Of a stretch of DNA of 9,187 nucleotides, positions 1 to 6,149 are shown piece by piece (position 1 is the first letter of the stretch; every line of letters begins with the position of its first letter). The notes beneath the pieces are model-generated. The model had not been told where the DNA came from and did no database searches. It saw nothing but the letters and a program-made list of their open reading frames with translations. Where the stretch lies: assembly GCA_003978375.1 (NCBI GenBank), contig QNZW01000069.1, forward strand, positions 1 through 9,187. The letters run 5' to 3'. A program made the translations under genes and the position numbers. Source of the DNA: Sulfurovum sp. GTDB taxonomy: Bacteria; Campylobacterota; Campylobacteria; Campylobacterales; Sulfurovaceae.

Positions 1-2
1 AT

Positions 3-98
3 AACTTCAACATATGGGAACTGGGTCAGGAAGATACTGGATGGCGAGAAAATACAAAATGTCCTATAATAAAGAGATTATACAATTTGTATCTATAA
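3..98 (+). CDS. possible C-terminal tail of an upstream gene (partial)
   Basis: This frame is open from the window edge and stops with TAA at 96-98, giving a 31-residue tail that includes WELGQEDTGWRENTKCP and ends RLYNLYL. It is followed 20 bp later by a terminator-like hairpin, which fits the end of a gene. The family is not recognised. A second frame (ATG at 14, stop at 110-112) is also open over this stretch and could be the real one, so the choice is weak. The minus strand has stops and shows no better candidate. Confidence 0.22.
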   Translation, partial: NFNIWELGQEDTGWRENTKCPIIKRLYNLYL

Positions 99-118
99 TG
101 AGTATTAAATAAGAGTTA

Positions 119-145
119 TGCACCTTTGGGTGCAAACATTTTATC
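119..145 (+). terminator. terminator-like hairpin
   Basis: TGCACC (119-124) and GGTGCA (129-134) form a perfect 6-bp stem with a TTTG tetraloop. A weak T-rich tract (ATTTTAT) lies a few bases further on. It sits just after the stops of the candidate upstream frames and well before the next gene. The T tract is short and starts late, so termination efficiency is uncertain. Confidence 0.45.
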
Positions 146-288
146 AAAAAAATAAAGTACTGCTATATATTTATTTCCATATTTTAACACTTTTCTTGTA
201 ACCATATTGCTCCAAATCCATATATAATTATATAACTTATAATAAATAGAAATTATTCAGTATATTATTTTATAAAAAAAAATAAATT
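146..288. other. AT-rich intergenic stretch, no gene seen
   Basis: This stretch is extremely AT-rich. It has no convincing open frame on either strand and no tRNA or structured RNA that I can recognise. It contains three CCATAT hexamers (177, 202 and 218) at uneven spacing and a 14-bp palindrome TATATAATTATATA at 221-234 that includes a TATAAT. The latter could be a second, more distal promoter for the protease gene, but motifs of this kind are expected by chance at this composition. Confidence 0.4.
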
Positions 289-310
289 TTTTCTGCAATT
301 TTTCTGCAAT
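289..310 (+). repeat. perfect 11-bp tandem repeat upstream of the protease promoter
   Basis: TTTTCTGCAAT occurs twice head to tail, at 289-299 and 300-310, with no mismatch and no spacer. It ends 9 bp before the TATAAT at 320-325, so it covers the -35 position. An 11-bp period places both copies on nearly the same face of the helix. This could be an operator or activator site, or simply a T-rich promoter element of the Campylobacterota type that has been duplicated. Confidence 0.7.
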
Positions 311-319
311 CATTACATA

Positions 320-325
320 TATAAT
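320..325 (+). promoter_or_regulatory. -10 box for the M60 protease gene
   Basis: A perfect TATAAT at 320-325 lies 57 bp before the start codon and would give a transcript start near 332 and a leader of about 50 nt. T-rich DNA with no -35 consensus precedes it, as is usual for the housekeeping promoters of Campylobacterota. The ribosome site AAGGA at 370-374 lies 8 nt before the ATG at 383. Confidence 0.5.
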
Positions 326-382
326 CAAGTTGTGCGGAATTATAAAAAATTTAAGCATATCTTATGATGAAGGAAAAAAAGT

Positions 383-3300
383 ATGAAATATTTAATAGCC
401 ATTTTTTTGGTTACTCAAACGTGGGCAGGGTTTAATTTTGGAGAATGTTCTGGATCTGGAACATTCCGACAAAATATAGAAGCCTACAATGGAAACTATG
501 AAAAAACAATAAAAGTCGGGACTATACCAGCAGGTATAAAAGATTTATATGTAGAATTGATAAGTGATAATGATGTAGACATACGTCTTTATGGAGCGAA
601 TCAATATAAGATTATACATTGGCCATATGGTTTACTAAGTGGTGCAAATACTGCTACAACAGTGTATAAAAATGCATCCATTACTTATAGTGGGTACAAT
701 GGTAAAAATGGCGAAAAAGGTCATGAATTTATTAAGATAAATGGCGAGACAACAACGGCTTTAGATTTAAGAGCTTTTGGCTATAAGTCAGGCAATGCAA
801 TAGTGAATTATAGTTGGTCTTCAAAAAAAGATTGTAAGCCACTTCCTTCAGGTAAAGATACATTCAATCAAGATATTCTTAAAAATAATTCTGTGTTAGT
901 AGGAACTATACCTTCAAATATTGAGAATGTAGAGATTAATCTTTCTTCTCAAAATGATATAGATATACAACTTTTTGCTGCAGATGGGACACCAATAGTA
1001 TCATGGAAACCCAAAGGATTATTGTCTCAAGCAACAAAAAAAAGCATAGTATATCATGGTATGCATATTGAATGGTCAGGATACTATGGAGTAAATGGAC
1101 AAAAAGGCCATGAATATATTAAAATAAACAACACCACAAGTGAAGTTTTGACGATGAAAGTGTATGGGTATGAAGCAGGTTTAGCAAATGTAACCTATTC
1201 ATGGGGTGTTGTAGAAAAAAGAGTTGATTTAGCATATAAATATGGTATTGCAAGTCAAGGGGAGACGTATGCACCTAGATATACAGCGTATCATGCAATT
1301 GATCATGATGATCATACAATAAGCGTTACAACAAGCAAAGAGAATTGGTTTCAATTAGCATTTCCTAAAGGTATTAGATTAGACACGCTTAAAGTAACAG
1401 GACGTAAAGGTTATATTGATAGACTAAAGGGTGCTAAAATATATACACTTAATCATCCTTATGAAGATTCCTCATCGCTTAAAAAAGCACATTATATTGG
1501 TACGTTAAAAGATATAGTTGAGCAACAAATATTTAAAATTTCAAAAGAGAATATTGGACAATATGTGGTTATAAAAGCACGTAATGGACAGCATATTGAG
1601 TTAACAGCTGTAGAAGCATATGGCAATGTAAATGAATCATTAATCTTGCAAGATAAAGGGGATTTAGCATATATGTTTGCTACGGCTAGACAAGGGTCAG
1701 GGTATAATAACACAAATAGATATCCTGCGAGTAACGCTATTGATCATAATCTAGGTTCATTTAATCATACAGACAAAGAAGGAAACTGGTTAAGTGTAGA
1801 CTTTCCAAAAGCAGTGCGTGTCTCAAAATTAATAATAAGTGGACGTAAAGGATATGAAAGCAGATTAACAGACGCAAAAGTATATCTTACTAATGTACCA
1901 TATGTCGTGAATGGTACACTTAAAGAGAGTGATTTGGTGGCTACATTAATAAACTCTAAATATCCACAAAAGATAGAAATTCCAGAAGCAAAACATGCAA
2001 AATATGTTGTAGTAAAAGCAAAAGATGGTGTATATTTACACCTAAATTCGTTAGAAGTCTATGGAAGAATGGATTCTACTATTGTTACAGAAGATTTAGC
2101 CTATAAATATGGTGTTGCAAGTCAAGGTGACACGTATGCACCTAGATATCTAGCATATCATGCAATAGATCATGATGATAATACAGTGAGCGTATCAAAA
2201 AATACATCTAATTGGCTTCAAGTTGCTTTCCCAGAGGGGATTGTAAGTGAAGTATTAATGTTTCAAGGACGTCCACATTATCAAAAGAGACTAGAAGGAG
2301 CAAAAGTATATCTTTTAGAGAGTCCATATATGAGTGATGAGGATCTTACTGATAAAAATATGCTTGCCACACTTGAAGGTATTGTAAATAAACAGTGGAT
2401 AAAAATAGATAAAAGAAAACATGGAAAATATATTTTAGTTAAGGCAAAAGATGGACAAAATATTGAGTTGTCATCATTGGAGGTATATGGTCATTTGGAT
2501 AAAGGAAATAAACCAAGGTTTACTAAAGATTTAGCGTATTTACATGGACATGCTAGACAAGGCTCAAGTTATCATAATACGAATAAATATCTAGCTAGTA
2601 ATGTACTTGATAATAATTTTAATACGTTTAATTCTACGAAAAATAACAGTAATAATTGGTTGAGTGTGGATTTTCCAAGGGCTATGAATATATCTAAAAT
2701 TATGATAGCAGGGCGTAAACAATATGGTTCAAGACTAGAAGGTGCAAAAGTATATTTTTTAAATAATCCTTATCATGCAGGAGATACACTTAATGAAAAT
2801 AATCTTGTTGCAACACTAAAAGGAAGCACAAAACCACAATGGATTTACTTACCACAGGGTAAACAAGCACAATCTATACTCATTAAAGCAAGAGATGGAC
2901 AATATTTACATCTTGGTTCTGTGAGAGCATATGGTTTTATGCCACCATTGGTATGTAAGAGTGATTCAGATTGTGGTGAAGGAAATATTTGTCATGTTTC
3001 TAAAGAAGGTCAAGCAATATGTGCTATACCAAATATTTTTGGAAATGGTATTCTTGATAAAAATGAGATTTGTGATGATGGTAATAAGAACAATGATGAT
3101 ACGTGTACCAATACAGGAAAACTTAATTTAGGTGCATCAGAGTGTTATAGTGATTCTGATTGTGCGACTAATCTATGTGATACAGATCAAAGTCCTTCTA
3201 CTTGTGAAAGGACAAAAAAAACAGATTATGTATTTAATTTTGAAGTAAAAGCGAATTATCGTATGGAGGCAAAACGTTTATTTACAAATGCAACACATAG

Positions 3301-4471
3301 CCCATATCATACTACAGGGTTGTGGCTTCCTCAAGGTGGTACTTTGACAGTCATGGTCTCAGGAATCAAAGGTGATCCTAAAAAACACTATGTAGAACTA
3401 GCTGAAAGCCTAAAAGAGTGGAGACGCCATCAATTACATGAAGGTGAAAATATTATAAAAGTAGATAAAGATGCACGTTTATATTTACGTGCAGAAAAAT
3501 CTTATTATGGGTCTAAAGAAAATATTCGTATTACTATCTCAGGATCTGGTCTTTCTAAATATCCACTCTATAAATTAGGAAAAACAACACAAAAAGAATG
3601 GCAATTCTTGTTGAACAGACCAAGCAATTTCATTCAACTTGAAACAAATCGCCTCATGATAAGTTTTGATAGAAAAGATATAGATGAACGTCATACAGAT
3701 TTTAAAGCTTTAGGAGAGATGTATGATGAGATGGTTAAAGTGGTAGAAAGATCATCAGGGATTATCCCTAATGATTCAAATCCTCTGCATAGACCTGATT
3801 ACTATAAATATAATTATATGGTTATGCCATTTGGATATATGTTTACTAGTGGAGGACTTATTGGCTATACTGCTGGTTTAACACACAGAATGGTTAATGT
3901 GGATGAGGCAAGATCATTTTGGGGTAATTGGCATGAGATGGGACATACACTTCAGTCACCTGGTATCACATGGAGTGGTCAAGGTGAAGTAAGTGTGAAT
4001 GTTTCTGCTTTTGCCGCTAGAGCATATACAATGTCACTAGATGCATTAGTCTCAACTTATGATTCTTACTTTAAAAAGGCTTTTGATGCTCTTACAGAAG
4101 TGAAGAGCTATGATGAACTTCCTCAATGGCAAAGAGAATATATGTATCATCATCTCTTTTTTATATTTGGTGAAAAATTTTGGTATAAATTGAACAGACT
4201 GTATCGTGAAAATATGGCTAATCCAGAATTGGATAGTGATTTTGTTTTAGGAAAGGATAATGCTACAAAAGAAAATATAATGGCATTGTTGGCATCCAAG
4301 GCAACAAAAACAAATCTTATAGACTTTTACACATTTTGGAAATTTCCTTTAACACAGTCAACAAAAGATAAAATTAATGCATTGGGCTATCCTTCTTATA
4401 CAGAGTATGATAGATTACCTTCAGAACTTGTAAAAGATAGAAAAGCAAGTGACTTTGATATGCGTTTTTAG
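383..4471 (+). CDS. secreted modular M60-family (enhancin/mucinase-like) zinc metalloprotease
   Basis: Predicted exported protease of 1362 residues that probably cleaves glycoproteins or mucins outside the cell. Residues 1-16 are a Sec signal peptide (MKYLIAIFLVTQTWA). Two related N-terminal beta-rich domains follow (about 27-146 and 157-275), each with a D-I/V-D-I motif like PPC domains and a GHE(F/Y)IKIN motif. Then come four discoidin (F5/8 type C) modules (about 282-415, 427-563, 571-705, 716-852), with the RLxGAKVY and KAxDG signatures of carbohydrate-binding members. A Cys-rich stretch (858-941, ten Cys) includes NEICDDGN, a myxobacterial-type disulfide repeat. The catalytic part carries HEMGH (1184-1188) and Glu1202 in GQGEV, matching the M60 pattern HExGH-x(8-28)-E. 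AAGGA precedes the ATG by 8 nt. The gene appears to be monocistronic and intact. Family assignment is strong; the substrate is inferred from M60 relatives such as SslE/YghJ and BT4244. Confidence 0.88.
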   Translation: MKYLIAIFLVTQTWAGFNFGECSGSGTFRQNIEAYNGNYEKTIKVGTIPAGIKDLYVELISDNDVDIRLYGANQYKIIHWPYGLLSGANTATTVYKNASITYSGYNGKNGEKGHEFIKINGETTTALDLRAFGYKSGNAIVNYSWSSKKDCKPLPSGKDTFNQDILKNNSVLVGTIPSNIENVEINLSSQNDIDIQLFAADGTPIVSWKPKGLLSQATKKSIVYHGMHIEWSGYYGVNGQKGHEYIKINNTTSEVLTMKVYGYEAGLANVTYSWGVVEKRVDLAYKYGIASQGETYAPRYTAYHAIDHDDHTISVTTSKENWFQLAFPKGIRLDTLKVTGRKGYIDRLKGAKIYTLNHPYEDSSSLKKAHYIGTLKDIVEQQIFKISKENIGQYVVIKARNGQHIELTAVEAYGNVNESLILQDKGDLAYMFATARQGSGYNNTNRYPASNAIDHNLGSFNHTDKEGNWLSVDFPKAVRVSKLIISGRKGYESRLTDAKVYLTNVPYVVNGTLKESDLVATLINSKYPQKIEIPEAKHAKYVVVKAKDGVYLHLNSLEVYGRMDSTIVTEDLAYKYGVASQGDTYAPRYLAYHAIDHDDNTVSVSKNTSNWLQVAFPEGIVSEVLMFQGRPHYQKRLEGAKVYLLESPYMSDEDLTDKNMLATLEGIVNKQWIKIDKRKHGKYILVKAKDGQNIELSSLEVYGHLDKGNKPRFTKDLAYLHGHARQGSSYHNTNKYLASNVLDNNFNTFNSTKNNSNNWLSVDFPRAMNISKIMIAGRKQYGSRLEGAKVYFLNNPYHAGDTLNENNLVATLKGSTKPQWIYLPQGKQAQSILIKARDGQYLHLGSVRAYGFMPPLVCKSDSDCGEGNICHVSKEGQAICAIPNIFGNGILDKNEICDDGNKNNDDTCTNTGKLNLGASECYSDSDCATNLCDTDQSPSTCERTKKTDYVFNFEVKANYRMEAKRLFTNATHSPYHTTGLWLPQGGTLTVMVSGIKGDPKKHYVELAESLKEWRRHQLHEGENIIKVDKDARLYLRAEKSYYGSKENIRITISGSGLSKYPLYKLGKTTQKEWQFLLNRPSNFIQLETNRLMISFDRKDIDERHTDFKALGEMYDEMVKVVERSSGIIPNDSNPLHRPDYYKYNYMVMPFGYMFTSGGLIGYTAGLTHRMVNVDEARSFWGNWHEMGHTLQSPGITWSGQGEVSVNVSAFAARAYTMSLDALVSTYDSYFKKAFDALTEVKSYDELPQWQREYMYHHLFFIFGEKFWYKLNRLYRENMANPELDSDFVLGKDNATKENIMALLASKATKTNLIDFYTFWKFPLTQSTKDKINALGYPSYTEYDRLPSELVKDRKASDFDMRF
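461..1207 (+). repeat. two tandem copies of an N-terminal beta-rich domain in the protease
   Basis: Residues 27-146 and 157-275 align along their whole length. Shared landmarks are VGTIP, (N/V)D(V/I)DI(R/Q)L(Y/F), GLLS, SGY(N/Y)G-x-NG-(E/Q)KGHE(F/Y)IKIN, and the closing YSW. The copies are joined by a short Cys-containing linker (KKDCKPLPSG). The D-x-DI-x-L core recalls bacterial pre-peptidase (PPC-like) jelly rolls, but I cannot assign a family firmly. Confidence 0.75.
1226..2938 (+). repeat. four discoidin-type modules in A-B-A-B order
   Basis: Four modules of about 135 residues start at DLAY (residues 282, 427, 571 and 716) and end at (A/V)YG. Modules 1 and 3 share DLAYKYG(I/V)ASQG(E/D)TYAPRY and YHAIDHDD. 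Modules 2 and 4 share ARQGS(G/S)Y(N/H)NTN(R/K)Y and NWLSVDFP. Copies 1 and 3, and 2 and 4, are therefore closest to each other. This points to duplication of a two-module unit. Discoidin modules of this type usually bind sugars on glycans or glycoproteins. Confidence 0.8.
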
Positions 4472-4486
4472 AAAAGAAAGATATTT

Positions 4487-4506
4487 TTCCGATATAATTA
4501 TCGGAA
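4487..4506 (+). promoter_or_regulatory. -10 box inside a perfect palindrome, upstream of the small Cys-tail gene
   Basis: TTCCGATA (4487-4494) and TATCGGAA (4499-4506) form a perfect inverted repeat around TAAT, and TATAAT lies at 4493-4498 within it. Transcription would start near 4505, about 30 nt before the ATG at 4535, with AAGG at 4524-4527 as ribosome site. The DNA palindrome could be an operator over the -10 box. As RNA it could also be a weak terminator for the protease gene, but no good T run follows. Confidence 0.45.
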
Positions 4507-4534
4507 GAATTGATAAATATTTTAAGGCAATACA

Positions 4535-4717
4535 ATGAAAAAATTCTTTCTTTATATGTTACTAATACTTCTTGTTTTAGGTGGATTATTTGCTTATGTT
4601 CTTTATACAGAGGGTGCTTTTGAGTCAAAGCCAAAGCCATCTGATCTTAAACCTTTTAAGATGAAATGTGAATCAGGTAAATGTGGTACAGGCAAGTGCG
4701 CAAAAGGGAATAACTAA
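4535..4717 (+). CDS. small membrane-anchored protein with Cys-x-x-Gly-Lys tail
   Basis: A 60-residue protein of unrecognised family. Residues 3-24 are one hydrophobic helix (start MKKFFLYMLLILLVLGG) that should act as an uncleaved anchor or a signal peptide. A Lys/Pro-rich linker (SKPKPSDLKP) and a polar tail follow. The tail carries three cysteines exactly five residues apart, Cys45, Cys50 and Cys55, in the pattern CESGK-CGTGK-CAKGN. With the positive N-terminus inside, the tail would face the periplasm, where it could bind a soft metal such as copper or take part in thiol chemistry; this is inference only. The start has AAGG 7 nt upstream and a promoter at 4493. Its stop overlaps the stop of the opposing hydrolase gene. 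The frame looks real because of the anchor, the ordered tail and the good start, but the function is unknown. Confidence 0.7.
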   Translation: MKKFFLYMLLILLVLGGLFAYVLYTEGAFESKPKPSDLKPFKMKCESGKCGTGKCAKGNN

Positions 4718-5319
4718 AGTGTCTTCTTGACTTGTTCTATCCAGTAGGGCATGACCTTTTGTTCTGCCCTAAGCGTAGTGCTAAGTCCATGTCCTGGGTA
4801 GAGAGTATAGTCTTCTTTTATTTTAGAAGCTTTTTCTAAACTTTTTACCATCTCTTTTCCTGATGAAGCAGGGAAATCCCATCTGCCTATAGAGTGCTGG
4901 AAAAGAAAATCTCCAGAAAACCAAACATCTTTGATTTGAATAATGCTACATCCTGGAGTGTGTCCTGGAAAATGACGAAATGTAATGTTAACACCATCGA
5001 GTGTTAGTGTTTTATCTCCTTGGATTGTAAAATCAGGTTGACTTTTTGGTGTGCCTTGATTTAAAGGATCATCTGTAAGCATAAAAACATCTTCTTTGGG
5101 GCAATAGAGTGGAATCTTAAGTGCATCTTTTACAGATTGGTTTGACCATACATGGTCAAAGTGTCCATGGGTATTGAGTATAGCTACAGGATTTTTGACA
5201 TTGTCTAGTACCCATTTGGTAGCATCTACACCAGGGTCAATAATAAAATCTTTTCCATCAACAGTAACAATATAACAATTAGTCTGATAGGGTCCCATAG
5301 GTTGGATTTTGATTTGCAT
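4714..5319 (-). CDS. metallo-beta-lactamase-fold hydrolase, GloB-like (glyoxalase II family)
   Basis: A cytoplasmic 201-residue hydrolase of the metallo-beta-lactamase fold, of the short GloB-like/YcbL type. All dinuclear metal ligands are visible: THGHFDH (His51, His53, Asp55, His56), His120 in FPGHTPG, Asp137 in FSGDFLF, and His177 in YPGHG. Members of this group hydrolyse thioesters such as S-lactoylglutathione or related metabolites. The protein lacks the extra C-terminal region of classic glyoxalase II, so the true substrate is open. AGGAG (plus-strand 5329-5333) lies 9 nt before the ATG. It is divergent from the DUF455 gene with only 14 bp between start codons, and convergent with the small Cys-tail gene. 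I recall a reverse-strand hydrolase next to nadE-lpxK-thrC in C. jejuni (Cj0809c), so this looks like a conserved neighbourhood. Confidence 0.85.
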   Translation of the reverse strand: MQIKIQPMGPYQTNCYIVTVDGKDFIIDPGVDATKWVLDNVKNPVAILNTHGHFDHVWSNQSVKDALKIPLYCPKEDVFMLTDDPLNQGTPKSQPDFTIQGDKTLTLDGVNITFRHFPGHTPGCSIIQIKDVWFSGDFLFQHSIGRWDFPASSGKEMVKSLEKASKIKEDYTLYPGHGLSTTLRAEQKVMPYWIEQVKKTL

Positions 5320-5321
5320 GA

Positions 5322-5327
5322 TATAAT
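5322..5327 (+). promoter_or_regulatory. -10 box for DUF455-lpxK-argB; transcript possibly leaderless
   Basis: A perfect TATAAT at 5322-5327 ends 6 nt before the ATG at 5334, so transcription would begin at or next to the A of the start codon. There is no ribosome site for the plus-strand gene in this gap; the CTCCT at 5329-5333 belongs to the opposite gene. T-rich DNA (GGATTTTGATTTG) lies upstream, inside the start of the hydrolase gene. A leaderless message is the simplest reading; a promoter further upstream within the hydrolase gene is the alternative. Confidence 0.5.
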
Positions 5328-5333
5328 TCTCCT

Positions 5334-6149
5334 ATGAAGTTATATAAAGTATTAGAGCAAGCTATTCTCAGTGATGATATTTCTTTTAAAGAGGAAGCTA
5401 TAACCCAATGTTTAGAATATTGTAGCCAAAATGAGATTAGTAATGAAGTCTATTTTAAACCCAAAGTATTTACACAGCCTTCATATGCATCTAAATGTAC
5501 CATTGTATCTCCCAAAGAGTTACCTAGACGAAAAGAATTTGACAGTTACGAAGGTTTGGCAACATTGGTACACTCTATTGCACATATAGAGTACTCTGCT
5601 ATTGATTTGGCACTAGATATAGTGTATCGTTATCCGTTTATGCCTCTTGCATTTAAAACAGATTGGTTAGAGGTAGCAGACGATGAAGTACGACATTTTA
5701 AAATGTTAGAAGAGCTTTTAACTTCACTTGGATTTAGGTATGGTGATTTTCCTGTGCACTCTGGTCTTTTTGATGCATCGTTAAAAACAGCACATACACT
5801 TTTGGACAGACTGGCGATTGTTCCTCGCTACTTTGAAGCTTCTGGACTTGATGTTAATCCTCAAATTATTAAGAAGTTAGAAAATAGACATAAAAAGCCG
5901 ATGGTAAAAAAGCTTATTGTGATGTTATCTATCATCTATAAGGAAGAGATAGATCATGTTTACAAAGGTGATAAGTGGTTTAAGTACCTTTGTAAACAAG
6001 AAGGAAAAGATGAAGATGTGTACTTTGATATTCTTGAACGTTATGCTTTATTAGACAAACATAGACCACATATTAATGTAAAAGCACGAAAAGAAGCAGG
6101 ATTTACTTGTGAAGAGATCAAAAAACTTGGAGCAAAAACATGTTCATAA
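5334..6149 (+). CDS. DUF455 family ferritin-like protein
   Basis: A 271-residue protein of the DUF455 family (PF04305), a ferritin-like four-helix fold thought to hold a di-iron or similar centre; its reaction is not established. Diagnostic segments are SIAHIEYSAIDLALD (80-95), DWLEVADDEVRHFKML (110-125), FEASGLDVNP (167-176) and IYKEEIDHV (201-209). Candidate metal ligands are Glu86, Glu118 and His121 (ExxH), Glu168, and Glu204/205 with His208. The length is normal for the family, and the N-terminus starts where family members start, which supports the ATG at 5334 even though it has no ribosome site. It is first in an operon with lpxK and argB and overlaps lpxK by 10 nt. No direct link to lipid A or arginine is known; the arrangement may only reflect compact gene packing. 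Confidence 0.85.
   Translation: MKLYKVLEQAILSDDISFKEEAITQCLEYCSQNEISNEVYFKPKVFTQPSYASKCTIVSPKELPRRKEFDSYEGLATLVHSIAHIEYSAIDLALDIVYRYPFMPLAFKTDWLEVADDEVRHFKMLEELLTSLGFRYGDFPVHSGLFDASLKTAHTLLDRLAIVPRYFEASGLDVNPQIIKKLENRHKKPMVKKLIVMLSIIYKEEIDHVYKGDKWFKYLCKQEGKDEDVYFDILERYALLDKHRPHINVKARKEAGFTCEEIKKLGAKTCS
5339..5346 (-). promoter_or_regulatory. candidate -10 box for the reverse-strand hydrolase gene
   Basis: Read on the minus strand, TTTATATAAC contains TATATA (5346-5341) and TATAAC (5344-5339). Either would start transcription near 5332-5334, leaving a leader of about 13-15 nt with AGGAG at its 5' end. The element lies within the first codons of the DUF455 gene, so it would overlap the divergent promoter at 5322-5327 almost base for base at the start sites. 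Confidence 0.35.

Noticed and set aside
177..223. Three CCATAT hexamers as a regulator site array
   Set aside because: Uneven spacing (25 and 16 bp) and a composition that makes the hexamer likely by chance.
1492..1713. Minus-strand 73-codon frame in the protease gene
   Set aside because: Shadow of the strongly supported protease frame; no recognisable domain or start signals. The same holds for the plus-strand frame at 2931-3131.
1226..2938. CRISPR or DNA-level repeat array in the protease gene
   Set aside because: The repetition is at protein-domain level (about 410-430 bp units, diverged at the DNA level) and lies in frame; there are no short direct repeats with spacers.
4374..4640. Minus-strand 88-codon frame across the protease end and the small gene
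   Set aside because: It overlaps two better plus-strand genes and shows no family features.
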